Of a stretch of 64,000 bases of DNA, positions 16,431 through 25,142 are shown piece after piece (position 1 is the first letter of the stretch; each line of letters starts with the position of its first letter). Source of the DNA: Gemmatimonadales bacterium (lineage in GTDB: Bacteria; Gemmatimonadota; Gemmatimonadetes; Longimicrobiales; Gaopeijiaceae); the NCBI GenBank assembly GCA_007695225.1, contig REED01000119.1:1-64000 (forward strand), given 5' to 3'. The position numbers and the translations under genes were made by a program. Below the pieces are notes generated by a model. It had not been told where the DNA came from, did no database searches, and saw only the letters and a program-made list of their open reading frames with translations.

Positions 16431-18100
16431 GATGCCGAAAGGGGAGGGATGGGAAGGAAAAGCTGGAATTCGGTGCCGCCTCGAGCGGGACGCTCCACGA
16501 GGACGGCACCCTGGTGAGCCTGGGCCGTCCGGTGCACCACCGCAAGCCCCAGCCCCGTCCCTCCGGGCCGGGTGGTGTAGAAGGGATCGAAAATCCGGTT
16601 CACGTCCTCGGGGGGGATGCCGGGACCCTGGTCCCGGACCCGGATTCGCACAGCCCCCTGGAGCTCCACCCCCGCGGGAAGGGAACGGCCCCGGAAATCC
16701 TCTACGGCAAAGAGGACTTCGCCCCCCTGGGGAGAGAACTGGGTGGCATTCAGGAGGAGGTTGAAAAGGGCTCTGTGGAGGAGGTCGGCGTCGGCCGGCA
16801 CCTCCAGTCCATCCTCGGGCACCTCCAGGAGGTACAGCACCTGTCGGGCGTGGCTCTCGGGGTGCTGCTCCATGAGGGTGAGGCACTCCCGAGCGACCTG
16901 GGTCAGGTCCAGGGGTTCCACCCGCTCCAGCCCCACCCGGGAGTAGTCCAGGAAGTCGGTGAGGAGGCGGGAGAGACGATCCGATTCCCGGACCACCATC
17001 CGCTTCAGGATCTCCCGATCGTCGTCAGCCAGGGAGGGGCTCGTGAACTGCTCCACCGCACTTCGGATCGAGGCAAGGGGATTCTTGATCTCGTGGGCCA
17101 TGGCCGCCGAGAGCTCCGCCACCGCCTCCAACCGTTCAGTGCGCCGATTCATGGCATCCGCCCGTTCCAGGTCGGTGATGTCCTGGAAGATGGCCGTCAC
17201 CGCCCGGGGCTCGTCAGGTTCGTCCCGGAGGAAGAGGGAGACCCCCAGGACCAGGTCCTCTCCATCCCGTTCGGCCTCGGCTCGGAGCCGCACCCGGGAC
17301 TCCGCCCCCTCCAGGGTGAGCCGAACGTCCTGGGCCAGCTCCGGGGAGATCCGGGCCAATTCGCCCAGGACGGGACGCCCCTCCCAGTCCTCACGCTTCA
17401 GCCCCAGGAAGGACTCGGCAGCACGGTTCATGTAGATGAGATGGCCATCCTCATCCACCGTGAGGACCCCGGTGCTGATGGTAGCCAGGATCTCCCCCGT
17501 ATCCAGCCTCAGGCGCCGCAACTCGGACCGGGCCTCCCCAAGGGCCGCGCCCGTCTTGCGGAGCCGGTCCACCAGCATCCCGGTGGCGACACCCACCAGT
17601 GCGAAGAGCCCGAGCTGGAGGAGGACGGCGCCGCTCAGGGGCTGGGTGTGCCCCCAGAAGATGACGGCAAAGTAGAGAATGGCGGCCAGGAGGCTCATGA
17701 ACACGCCCCCGGCCAGGGGAAGGAGAAGCGCCCCCTCGGAGATCACCAGGATATAGAGCCAGGCGAAGGTGCTCTCCCCGCCCCCGGTGATGTGGACCAC
17801 GCCACTCACCAGGAGGGCGTCGAAGGCCACTTGGTACACCAAGAGCGCCCGACCCGGGGGCCGCCCCAGGACCTCCGTCCACCATGCGCTGGCACCGGTG
17901 ACCACCAGGGCCCCAATGAGCATGATGGTGGCCAGGTAGGTCTGCTCGGGAAGGGCCTCCCTCCATACGACCAGCGCCCCGCTCAGGACGCCCAGCACCA
18001 GGACTACCCGAGCCAGGTACACCCACCGCAGCACATTCTCCGGTGAGAGGGCCACGACCACCTCACGGGTACCGCGGGTACGGGACACGGGGCGGCTCAC
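16427..18100 (-). CDS. pilS: Sensor histidine kinase PilS
   Basis: The N-terminus has about six membrane helices (residues 25-185), as in PilS. A PAS domain follows (about 200-310; GVLTVDEDGHLIYMNRAAES), then a DHp helix with H-box MAHEIKNPLASIRS and a HATPase domain (N box ALFNLLLNATQFS, G box DQGPGIPPEDV, and TGLGLAVVHR). PilS controls PilR and thereby pilin transcription. It overlaps pilR by 4 bases and lies 24 bases downstream of a DHp-only protein. Confidence 0.93.
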   Translation of the reverse strand: MSRPVSRTRGTREVVVALSPENVLRWVYLARVVLVLGVLSGALVVWREALPEQTYLATIMLIGALVVTGASAWWTEVLGRPPGRALLVYQVAFDALLVSGVVHITGGGESTFAWLYILVISEGALLLPLAGGVFMSLLAAILYFAVIFWGHTQPLSGAVLLQLGLFALVGVATGMLVDRLRKTGAALGEARSELRRLRLDTGEILATISTGVLTVDEDGHLIYMNRAAESFLGLKREDWEGRPVLGELARISPELAQDVRLTLEGAESRVRLRAEAERDGEDLVLGVSLFLRDEPDEPRAVTAIFQDITDLERADAMNRRTERLEAVAELSAAMAHEIKNPLASIRSAVEQFTSPSLADDDREILKRMVVRESDRLSRLLTDFLDYSRVGLERVEPLDLTQVARECLTLMEQHPESHARQVLYLLEVPEDGLEVPADADLLHRALFNLLLNATQFSPQGGEVLFAVEDFRGRSLPAGVELQGAVRIRVRDQGPGIPPEDVNRIFDPFYTTRPGGTGLGLAVVHRTAQAHQGAVLVERPARGGTEFQLFLPIPPLSAS

Positions 18101-18124
18101 GAGATGCCGCTCACCGGAGACGGG

Positions 18125-18766
18125 TTACCAGCCCGAAACCGGGTCGGCGGAGAGCTTCGCCACCAGGTCCCGGATTCGCTTGAGTTGCGCCTCCACCACC
18201 CGCAGGCTTTCCGTCTCCTCCGAGTCTCCGGGTTGATCCATGAGGAGGAGCTGCACCTCGGCCAGGGCGGCGGTGAGGGGGTTGTTCACATCGTGACGGA
18301 TCCGGGCCAGCTCGGCGACGAGAAGGCGATGCGAGAGGGACGTCGCCAGGGAATCCTCCTCCTGCAAGCGCCCCTGCAGGGTTTCCACCGTCACGGACGC
18401 GCCAGGCGAGAGGGGAAGCAGCCGGAGTTCGCCGTTGACATCCCCGGCCTTGAGGGTCCCCAGATCCTCCGGATTCCCCAGGTCGTCCCGGTCCGCCAGG
18501 TCTTGCAGGTCGTCCAGGTCCCCCAGGAGGAGGAGGGGAGACCAGGGCCCGCGGGCGCAACCCATCCGCCGAAGGAGCCCGATGACCACTGCATCCGGAA
18601 GCTCCGGGGAGAGGATCACCCACCCCGGAGTGGATCCGGGCTGGGGGAAGGCGTCGGCCTCGGAGACCCGGGTCACCTTCCGGGTGCCGCCCCCCCCCTC
18701 GCCAAGACGAAGCGCCCCCCGATCGGTGAAGGAGCCGATCAGGTAAAGGGGGAGTGGAGTGTCCAC
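18125..18766 (-). CDS. DHp-only kinase-like protein next to pilS
   Basis: The 213-residue product ends in a DHp-type helical hairpin with an intact-looking H-box (ELARIRHDVNNPLTAALAE, residues about 163-181), but the protein stops without any ATPase domain. The first 100 residues are alpha/beta in character (GWVILSPELPDAVVIGLLRRMG) and might be a degenerate receiver. A low-complexity Asp/Leu linker (DDLDDLQDLADRDDLG) joins them. It could act as a phosphotransfer or decoy partner of PilS, like Spo0B-type proteins. Function is inference. Confidence 0.75.
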   Translation of the reverse strand: MDTPLPLYLIGSFTDRGALRLGEGGGGTRKVTRVSEADAFPQPGSTPGWVILSPELPDAVVIGLLRRMGCARGPWSPLLLLGDLDDLQDLADRDDLGNPEDLGTLKAGDVNGELRLLPLSPGASVTVETLQGRLQEEDSLATSLSHRLLVAELARIRHDVNNPLTAALAEVQLLLMDQPGDSEETESLRVVEAQLKRIRDLVAKLSADPVSGW

Positions 18767-18806
18767 GGACAGGGGAGGCCCTGCGGCGCCGGGGGCTTGG
18801 CCCCCG

Positions 18807-20102
18807 CTACCGACTCACCGGAATGTCCAGCACCTGACCGGGATGGATCCGGCTGGATCCGATCCGGTTGGTCCGCCGGATGTCCTCCACGGTCACCCCG
18901 TGGCGCCGGGCGATGACCCATAGGGACTCGCCGTTGGCGACGGTGTGGCGAAGAAGTTCTGCGGTGGCGCCATTGTTCACCGGGATCCGGAGCTCCTGGC
19001 CCGCCAGGATCCGGCTCCCCCGGATTCCATTGGCGGTCCGGAGTTCGCCCTCGCTGACACCATAGAGGCGGGCGATGGTCCAGAGGGATTCCCCTCGACC
19101 GACCCGATGGACCGCAGGGGCACTGGAGGCGGTCCGGGTTCCGGGCTGGGCCGACGCCGCAGGGAGACTCCGGGCCGTGGGCTGGGCGGAGGATTCGACG
19201 GATGGGGGAGGCGCATCCGCCGACGCCGTCACGGCCACCGTGCGGTATACGGGGATCCGGAGTTCCTGGCCCACCAGGATCCGGCTTCCCTGGATACGGT
19301 TCTCCGCACGAATCCGGGAGATGGCCACTCCGTAGCGATCGCCGATCCCCGAGAGCGTCTCGCCCCGCCGCACCCGATGGGTCACCCACTCCGTCTCGAC
19401 CCGGGTGTCTCCCTGGCTCGCATTGGCCACCACGGCGTCGTTCCCGGTCATCTGGGCCACATAGGTGGCGTAGGGCTGGGGATAGACCGCCACGTGGTAA
19501 TGGGGAGGATTCCGCTCGTAGATGGCCTCCAGGAGTCCTTCCCTCTCCAACGCGAGGAGGGTCCCCTCCAGCCAGTTCCGACAGGTGGCATTGCCGCTCC
19601 GGCGGAGGTCCACCGCCATCCCCGTGGGATGGACGGAGCGGGACGAGGCGTTCCAGGGCTGGTTGGAGCGGGGTCGGGTGAGGCTGGTCACCACCAGCTT
19701 CTCTCCGCAGGCCGAGCGATACTGGGCCGCCAGCCGCTGGATGAAGAGATTGACCTCGGGCCGCGCATAGGGAAAGGAGACGTTGTGGACGTCGAAATCC
19801 CGGTTCGGCACCACCGGGACCAGATATCCCGAGGCGACGAACTGCCGGACCTGGGCCGGCGTGTCCAGGTAGGTGAACCCGTGGGCCTGGGCCTGGTGGT
19901 TCTGCCGATCCAGGGAGGCGGTACCGCCGCGCAGGGTCTGGGCCTCGAGGGCTCCGGGGCTCCAGCAGACGGCCACCATGGCCATCGCGAAAAGGGACAC
20001 CGCGGAGAACACGGACGTCGGAAGGGAGCGGAGTAGCAGGCGCTGGAGCGGCATCATCCAGGAGGCTGAGGGTGCTCGTTTAGACCGCGAGTAGAGCCGC
20101 AT
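18807..20102 (-). CDS. DUF5715 protein with three LysM repeats
   Basis: The start at MRLYSRSKR was chosen because the promoter lies between it and the longer ORF start. An N-terminal signal (SVSLFAMAMVAVCWSPGALEAQ) precedes a DUF5715-type domain (about 60-240). That domain carries SVHPTGMAVDLR and PPHYHVAV, which resemble the His/Asp/His zinc site of M15 and VanY-like peptidases. Three LysM motifs follow (about 260-305, 345-385 and 390-430; HRVRRGETLSGIGDRYG is the first). The protein is probably exported and peptidoglycan-bound; hydrolase activity is inferred. It lies 40 bases upstream of the DHp-only gene and could share its operon. Confidence 0.82.
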   Translation of the reverse strand: MRLYSRSKRAPSASWMMPLQRLLLRSLPTSVFSAVSLFAMAMVAVCWSPGALEAQTLRGGTASLDRQNHQAQAHGFTYLDTPAQVRQFVASGYLVPVVPNRDFDVHNVSFPYARPEVNLFIQRLAAQYRSACGEKLVVTSLTRPRSNQPWNASSRSVHPTGMAVDLRRSGNATCRNWLEGTLLALEREGLLEAIYERNPPHYHVAVYPQPYATYVAQMTGNDAVVANASQGDTRVETEWVTHRVRRGETLSGIGDRYGVAISRIRAENRIQGSRILVGQELRIPVYRTVAVTASADAPPPSVESSAQPTARSLPAASAQPGTRTASSAPAVHRVGRGESLWTIARLYGVSEGELRTANGIRGSRILAGQELRIPVNNGATAELLRHTVANGESLWVIARRHGVTVEDIRRTNRIGSSRIHPGQVLDIPVSR

Positions 20103-20148
20103 GGGGACCGTCCCAGGGCTCGGACCCTGGATGCCGGGTCCGTCACGA

Positions 20149-20177
20149 TAGGTAAACATCTGATCCCCGCAACGCAA
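20149..20177 (-). promoter_or_regulatory. Sigma-70-type promoter upstream of the DUF5715/LysM gene
   Basis: On the minus strand TTGCGT and TACCTA are separated by 17 bases in an A/T-richer patch, ending about 47 bases before the chosen start codon. It may drive the whole run DUF5715-DHp protein-pilS-pilR-glycosyltransferase. Confidence 0.45.
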
Positions 20178-20192
20178 GCAGGGAATTCATCA

Positions 20193-20210
20193 CGGCCTTC
20201 CAGAAGGCCG
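20193..20210 (-). terminator. Hairpin downstream of the lipoprotein gene
   Basis: CGGCCTTC and GAAGGCCG form a perfect 8-bp stem with a 2-base centre. It lies 75 bases past the lipoprotein stop and just before the next promoter. No clear U-run follows, so it is a weak terminator candidate. Confidence 0.35.
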
Positions 20211-20284
20211 TTGAAGAAAGAAGAGGGACCGTCCACGACCACCGCTCTCCCCCACGGCCTCATGAGCCCATGGCCCTCCGGCCC

Positions 20285-21163
20285 TCAATCGTCCCGCTCG
20301 ACGGTGATCGTGCGCTCCACCGGGGTGAAGGGGCTCCGGATCCGGGCGCCGTCAGCTCCCACCAGATCCATGCGAAGGGTGTGCTCGCCGGCCGGAAGTC
20401 CGACGAGGACGTGGGGTGCCCAGTCGTGGATCAGAAACTCCCGGATTCCGTTCACCTGGAGGCGAACCCGGGTCCCGTCCTCCGAGAGCCGGACCCCGCT
20501 GAGGTAGAAATCCACGAGGATGGAGTCGGCATCGGTTCCCACGTATCCCCCCTGGGGCCGGGAGTAGATCAGGGTAGGGCCCCATTCCTCCGGGGGGGGA
20601 AGGGTGGGCTCCCCCTCTCCTACCACCACCCGTCGCTGAACCAGCGCCCCCGGCGTCTTCACCCCCTCGTGCCAGTCCCGCCCGGGAAAGGCTCGGATGA
20701 TGTGGGTTCCCGCCGGAAGGTCCTCCACCACCACGGGCTCCGACAGGTCGTAGATTGCTCGATAGGCCCCGTCATTCACCACCAGGTGGACGTGCTGTCC
20801 GTGGGCCCGGGCCAACCCCCGATCCTCGGCACCGGGGGTGGGCACATCCAGTTCAAAACCGGTGAGGGCGAAGGTTAGCTCCAACGGCTCCCCCTCGGCG
20901 ATGCGGGCACCGGACTCCGGAGACAGGAGGCCCAGTCGGGCATTGGGGTACTCGGGTCCTGCAGTGGCGAGGCGAAGGAGGCGGACCCCCGTCAGGCCCT
21001 CTTCGTCGAGGTCGGCGTGCACTCCGTTCCGGGGAAGGACCTCCTCCATCCCCTCAGGGTCGCCTTCCTGCCCACACCCCGAAAGGAGAAGAAATGGGAG
21101 GACCAGTAGGACGAGAGGCAGCGCGTTGGAGGCGACAAACCGAGGCGAAGGACCAGGGGCCAT
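20285..21163 (-). CDS. Exported lipoprotein with Ig/beta-sandwich-like domains, function unknown
   Basis: With the start at MAPGPSPRF the protein opens with a 30-residue lipoprotein signal ending in the lipobox LLSGC. The mature part (about 260 residues) has two similar halves. Each half has a hydrophobic beta pattern and an ILVD or HLVV segment followed by the form ADG(T/H) (DLPAGTHIIRAFPGRDWHEG and GLPAGEHTLRMDLVGADG). This looks like duplicated beta-sandwich domains. I do not recognise a specific family. Confidence 0.65.
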   Translation of the reverse strand: MAPGPSPRFVASNALPLVLLVLPFLLLSGCGQEGDPEGMEEVLPRNGVHADLDEEGLTGVRLLRLATAGPEYPNARLGLLSPESGARIAEGEPLELTFALTGFELDVPTPGAEDRGLARAHGQHVHLVVNDGAYRAIYDLSEPVVVEDLPAGTHIIRAFPGRDWHEGVKTPGALVQRRVVVGEGEPTLPPPEEWGPTLIYSRPQGGYVGTDADSILVDFYLSGVRLSEDGTRVRLQVNGIREFLIHDWAPHVLVGLPAGEHTLRMDLVGADGARIRSPFTPVERTITVERDD

Positions 21164-21267
21164 ATGGAAGAACTCCGGGAAGGTAGGGAAACCGAGTGGA
21201 CCCTCTGTTAGGTCGGAAGGGCGTCCAGGTTCCCCGGGCACCCCTGTCCGCCCCCCCCGCCGGCAGT

Positions 21268-21915
21268 TCAGCCAGAGAGGGCGGCGGGAAGCTGGAAGGC
21301 CACCGCCAGTCCGTCCAGGATGAACTGGACCCCGATGACCATGACGAGGAGGCCCATGATCCGGGTCATGACATTGAGACCCGTCTGACCGAACGTCCGA
21401 AGGAGCAGGGGGGCCACCAAAAGGACCAGTCCGGTGAGCAGGACCACCGCCGCGATGGCTCCATAGATCGCCGCCGCCTGCATGGGCGACTCCGCCTGGC
21501 CCATGAGGACGATGACGGTGGTGATGGCGCCCGGCCCGGCGATGGTTGGAAGCCCCAGAGGAATGATCCCGATCTGCTCCCGGGTCGTCCCCTCAAGCTC
21601 TTCCTCCTCGGTGGCCTTCACCCGGGATCGCCGGGCCTGGAGCATGTCCCACCCGATCCCGAAGAAGATGATTCCCCCGGCGATCTTGAAGGCGTGGGTG
21701 GTGATCCCAAAGAAGGCCAGGATCCCGCCCCCGGCGGCCGCGAAGATCCCCATGACGATGGCGGCGGTGAGCACCCCCCTCCCCACGGCGCGGCGGCGGG
21801 TCACCGGGTCCTCCCCACCGGTGAGGGCGAGGAAGATGGTGGCCGCGGAGAGGGGATTCACGATGGCCACCAGCGACGTGAAGGCCAGGACGGCGAAGGC
21901 GAGGTCAGCGGTCAT
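21268..21915 (-). CDS. MarC family integral membrane protein
   Basis: The 215-residue product has six predicted membrane helices. It shows MarC hallmarks: FTSLVAIVNPLSAATIFLALT near the N-terminus and LGLPTIAGPGAITTVIVLM in the middle. A loop of charged residues (RSRVKATEEEELEG) separates the two halves. MarC proteins were once linked to multidrug resistance, but their real function is unsettled. It is a single gene. Confidence 0.92.
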   Translation of the reverse strand: MTADLAFAVLAFTSLVAIVNPLSAATIFLALTGGEDPVTRRRAVGRGVLTAAIVMGIFAAAGGGILAFFGITTHAFKIAGGIIFFGIGWDMLQARRSRVKATEEEELEGTTREQIGIIPLGLPTIAGPGAITTVIVLMGQAESPMQAAAIYGAIAAVVLLTGLVLLVAPLLLRTFGQTGLNVMTRIMGLLVMVIGVQFILDGLAVAFQLPAALSG

Positions 21916-22034
21916 GGCGGGCAGTCTAACACGGAGGAAAGGTTCTGTGAACCGACCCTGAGCAGCCGGGCATGGACCCGGTCATGCCCCTGCGATCTGG
22001 CGATCCCCCAACAGGCGATCTCCCAACAAAGGAA

Positions 22035-22066
22035 GGGGGAGGGGCCGGACACCCGACCCCTCCCCC
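22035..22066 (-). terminator. GC-rich hairpin downstream of the superoxide dismutase gene
   Basis: GGGGGAGGGGCCGG pairs with CCGACCCCTCCCCC with one mismatch and a 4-base loop. It lies about 100 bases past the sod stop, and a T-rich stretch (CCTTCCTTTGTT) follows on the minus strand. It fits a transcription terminator for sod. The rest of the 250-base spacer to marC shows nothing else. Confidence 0.5.
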
Positions 22067-22166
22067 CCGGTTCCGCCCATCCCCCAGGGGATGGACGAAT
22101 CAGGACCACCGCGGGCGGATCGGGTTCCCGACGCCCCGCTGCGGCCCTGGATCCCTCAGGTGGTCC

Positions 22167-22805
22167 TCAGACCCCGGAGATCCATCCACCCTTCGCGGCT
22201 TCGTACTTCTCCGCCACCACGTCCCAGTTCACCACGTTCCAGAAGGCCGCCAGGTAGTCGGGGCGACGGTTCTGGTAGTTGAGGTAGTAGGCATGCTCCC
22301 AGACATCCACGCCCAGGATGGGGGTAGACCCCTCGATGAGGGGCGAATCCTGATTGGCGGTGGAACTCACCTGGAGATGTCCGAAGGGATCCACCGAGAG
22401 CCACCCCCAGCCGGAACCAAAGCGGCTGGCAGCGGCCCCGCTCACCTTCTCCTTGAGGGCGTCGAAGGACCCGAAGGCATCCGAGATGGCCTTCCCCAGC
22501 TCCCCCCCGGGTGTGGAGGCGCCCCCGGGCTTCAGGATCTCCCAGAAGAGGGCATGGTTGTGGAATCCGCCGCCATTGTTTCGCACCGCGCCCCGAAGGC
22601 CCTCGGGAAGGGCATGAAGGGCGCGGAGGAGCTGCTCCGCCGAATGCCCCTGGAAGTCAGCGTGGCTTTCCAGCGCGGCATTCAGGTTCTTCGTGTACCC
22701 GGCGTGATGCTTGGAGTGGTGGATCTCCATGGTCCGGGCGTCAATGTGGGGCTCCAGGGCATCATACGCATAGCCGAGGTCCGGGAGCTTGTGGGGATAC
22801 GCCAT
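22167..22805 (-). CDS. sodA: Iron/manganese superoxide dismutase
   Basis: The start [20 protein letters not shown] is the usual one for this family; the longer track ORF runs into the divergent dinB. The 212-residue product carries the metal ligands in [10 protein letters not shown], in [13 protein letters not shown], and in the signature [15 protein letters not shown] (Asp and His). It converts superoxide to peroxide and oxygen. I cannot tell iron from manganese use by eye. It is divergent from dinB across about 100 bases. Confidence 0.95.
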   Translation of the reverse strand: MAYPHKLPDLGYAYDALEPHIDARTMEIHHSKHHAGYTKNLNAALESHADFQGHSAEQLLRALHALPEGLRGAVRNNGGGFHNHALFWEILKPGGASTPGGELGKAISDAFGSFDALKEKVSGAAASRFGSGWGWLSVDPFGHLQVSSTANQDSPLIEGSTPILGVDVWEHAYYLNYQNRRPDYLAAFWNVVNWDVVAEKYEAAKGGWISGV

Positions 22806-22908
22806 AGGGGTTCTCCTGTTGGGGAAACGGAAGTGGAACGAATCATTCCGGAAATCTCTCAATCGGACACCTACGTCCAAGGAGACCCCGACCCCCGTCG
22901 GCCGTTCC

Positions 22909-24186
22909 ATGAACGACCCCACCCTTCGCCTACGTCGCATTCTCCTGGTGGACTGCGACGCATTCTTCGTGCAGGTAGCCCGCCTCCAGGATCCGGAGGG
23001 CGCGGGCCGGGCCCACCTCCTTCTGGTGGGTGGCTCGGCGGAGGGTCGAGGAGTGGTGACCTCCGCCTCGTACGCCTGCCGACCCTTCGGCGTCCGTTCC
23101 GGAATGCCCATGGGCCAGGCGCTTCGCCTCTGTCCGGAAGCGGTGGTGGTGCCGGTCCCCCGGAGTGCCTGCGTGGATCGAAGCCGGGCCGTCCGGGATG
23201 CCCTGGGCGACCTGGCCCCGGTGGTGCAGGCAGCCTCCATCGACGAGTTCTACCTCGACCTCACGGGAATGGAGCGCCTCCTCCAGGGTGAGTCGCTGGG
23301 GGAGACGGCCGAACGGATCCGGAACCGGGTCCGGGAGGTTGCCGAGATCTCCGTCTCCATCGGGGGGGGAACGAACCGTCTGGTGGCGAAGCTTGCCGCC
23401 GGGAGAGCCAAGCCCGCCGGCGTCCATGTGGTCCCCTCCGGAGAGGAAGCCGGCTTCCTGGCAGGCTTCGGCCTCAGGGAGATCCCTGGGGTGGGTCCCT
23501 CCCTCCTGGAGGCCCTGGAGCGGCGTGGGCTGCAGGAGGTCCGGGACGTGGTGGGCGTGGAGGAGGAATGGCTGGTCCGATGGTTCGGTGAAGCACGGGG
23601 GCGCTGGCTCTTCGAGCGCTGTCGAGGCATCGACCCGTCACCGGTGGTGGCCGAGGAGGAACGAAAGTCCATCTCGTCGGAACGCACCTTCTCCCGGGAT
23701 GTTTCGGCGGGATCGAGCGGGGACCGAATCCTGGAGCGTCATCTCCTGCAGCTCGCGCTCTCGGTGGGAGAGGGACTCCGGGGGCGGGGCCTCCGCGCCC
23801 GGACGGTGACCGTGAAGCTCCGGGATGGCGATTTCACGACCCGACAGGGATCCCGGACCCTTCCCCACCCCATGGAATCGGACCGCATCCTGTATGAGAC
23901 CGCCGGGGAACTCCTGGCCGAACTCCGCCGGAAACGCCGGGCCCCCACCCGGCTCCTGGGGGTGGGGGTGTCGAATCTGTCGGAGGAGGCCGTCCCCCGT
24001 CAGCTTTCCCTCCTGGAGGAAGAGGACGACCGGACCGAGACCGATCGGGACCGTACCCTCTCCCACCTGGGAGACGAACTCCGGGCCCGGTTCGGTCGGA
24101 AAGCCATCCTTCCGGGAGGGATCCTGGCAGAGGACCGGGAAGAGGACCGGGAAGAGGCCAGGGAAGCGGGAGGTGAGGACGATTGA
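22909..24186 (+). CDS. dinB: DNA polymerase IV (Y family, DinB)
   Basis: The start at [20 protein letters not shown] puts the catalytic motif at the N-terminus. Further signs are the fingers segment [19 protein letters not shown] and the catalytic [11 protein letters not shown] helix-hairpin-helix ([20 protein letters not shown]) and a little-finger domain follow. It performs translesion synthesis. The C-terminus has an Asp/Glu/Arg-rich tail encoded by three 12-base repeats. Its stop overlaps the TTG start of the BtpA-like gene. Confidence 0.93.
   Translation: MNDPTLRLRRILLVDCDAFFVQVARLQDPEGAGRAHLLLVGGSAEGRGVVTSASYACRPFGVRSGMPMGQALRLCPEAVVVPVPRSACVDRSRAVRDALGDLAPVVQAASIDEFYLDLTGMERLLQGESLGETAERIRNRVREVAEISVSIGGGTNRLVAKLAAGRAKPAGVHVVPSGEEAGFLAGFGLREIPGVGPSLLEALERRGLQEVRDVVGVEEEWLVRWFGEARGRWLFERCRGIDPSPVVAEEERKSISSERTFSRDVSAGSSGDRILERHLLQLALSVGEGLRGRGLRARTVTVKLRDGDFTTRQGSRTLPHPMESDRILYETAGELLAELRRKRRAPTRLLGVGVSNLSEEAVPRQLSLLEEEDDRTETDRDRTLSHLGDELRARFGRKAILPGGILAEDREEDREEAREAGGEDD
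24130..24165 (+). repeat. 12-bp tandem repeat (3 copies) in the dinB tail
   Basis: GAGGACCGGGAA is repeated three times (third copy with two changes), encoding [12 protein letters not shown] close to the C-terminus of DinB. Confidence 0.85.
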
Positions 24187-25082
24187 GCACTGAGCGAATG
24201 GAGAAGCAATTGAGGAATGCGAACGCAGGGGCCCGATTCGGCAGTCCGTGCCCGGTGGTGGGGATGGTCCACCTCTCTCCCCTCCCCGGCTCCCCTCGCT
24301 GGGAAGGCGCCATGGAACCGGTTCTGGAGCGGGCCATGGCCGACGCCAGATCGCTGGTGAAGGGCGGCGTGGATGGAGTCCTGGTGGAGAACTTCGGAGA
24401 CGTCCCCTTCCACCCGGGTCCCGTCCCGCCGGAGACGGTGGCGGCCCTCACGCTGGCGGTGAACTGGGTGCAGGCGGCGGTAGAGGACGGAGCAGGAGTC
24501 GGTGACCCCCATCCGGATCGGACACCACTCCCCGTGGGCCTCAACGTCCTGCGGAACGACGCCCGGTCCGGCGTGGGGATCGCCGCCGCCACCGGCGCCG
24601 CCTTCCTCCGGGTGAACGTCCACACGGGGAGTATGTTCACCGACCAGGGCCTCCTCGAGGGACGGGCCCATGAGACCCTCCGGGAGCGGACACGGCTGGC
24701 CCCGGGCCTCCTCCTGCTGGCGGATGTCCATGTGAAGCACGCCACGCCCCCGGCAGGCGCCTCTCTGGAGGAGGCGGCCCGGGACGCCGTTCATCGCGGG
24801 TTGGCGGACATCCTGGTGGTATCAGGGAGCGGCACGGGACAGGCCACCGATCCGGAGCGGATCCGGCGCGTCCGGCGGGCCGTCCCGGACACCCCGGTCT
24901 GGGTGGGAAGCGGCGCCGATACGACGTCGGCGGAAGCCCTCGTCGGCGCCGGCGCCCAGGGGTTCATCGTGGGGACCGCCCTCCATCGGAACGGGGAGGC
25001 GGGACGGAGGATCGACCCCGCCCGGGTCCGGGCCTTCGTGGCTGCGGTCCGGCAGGCCACCGCCCGTCAGGCTGCCGGGTAG
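24183..25082 (+). CDS. BtpA/SgcQ family TIM-barrel protein
   Basis: The 299-residue protein matches BtpA/SgcQ proteins: CPVVGMVHLSPLPGSPRW at the N-terminus, GGVDGVLVENFGDVPF, and a C-terminal phosphate-binding pattern (PVWVGSGADTTSAEALVGAG then GFIVGTAL). BtpA was named for a role in photosystem I stability, but most members are of unknown function. The TTG start overlaps the dinB stop; an ATG five codons later is an alternative. Confidence 0.85.
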   Translation: MSTERMEKQLRNANAGARFGSPCPVVGMVHLSPLPGSPRWEGAMEPVLERAMADARSLVKGGVDGVLVENFGDVPFHPGPVPPETVAALTLAVNWVQAAVEDGAGVGDPHPDRTPLPVGLNVLRNDARSGVGIAAATGAAFLRVNVHTGSMFTDQGLLEGRAHETLRERTRLAPGLLLLADVHVKHATPPAGASLEEAARDAVHRGLADILVVSGSGTGQATDPERIRRVRRAVPDTPVWVGSGADTTSAEALVGAGAQGFIVGTALHRNGEAGRRIDPARVRAFVAAVRQATARQAAG

Positions 25083-25142
25083 TCGGGCAACCCGGAAGGC
25101 TCCCGGCGCTCCCCACGGTGGTCCCCCTCCTTGGTCAGGGGC

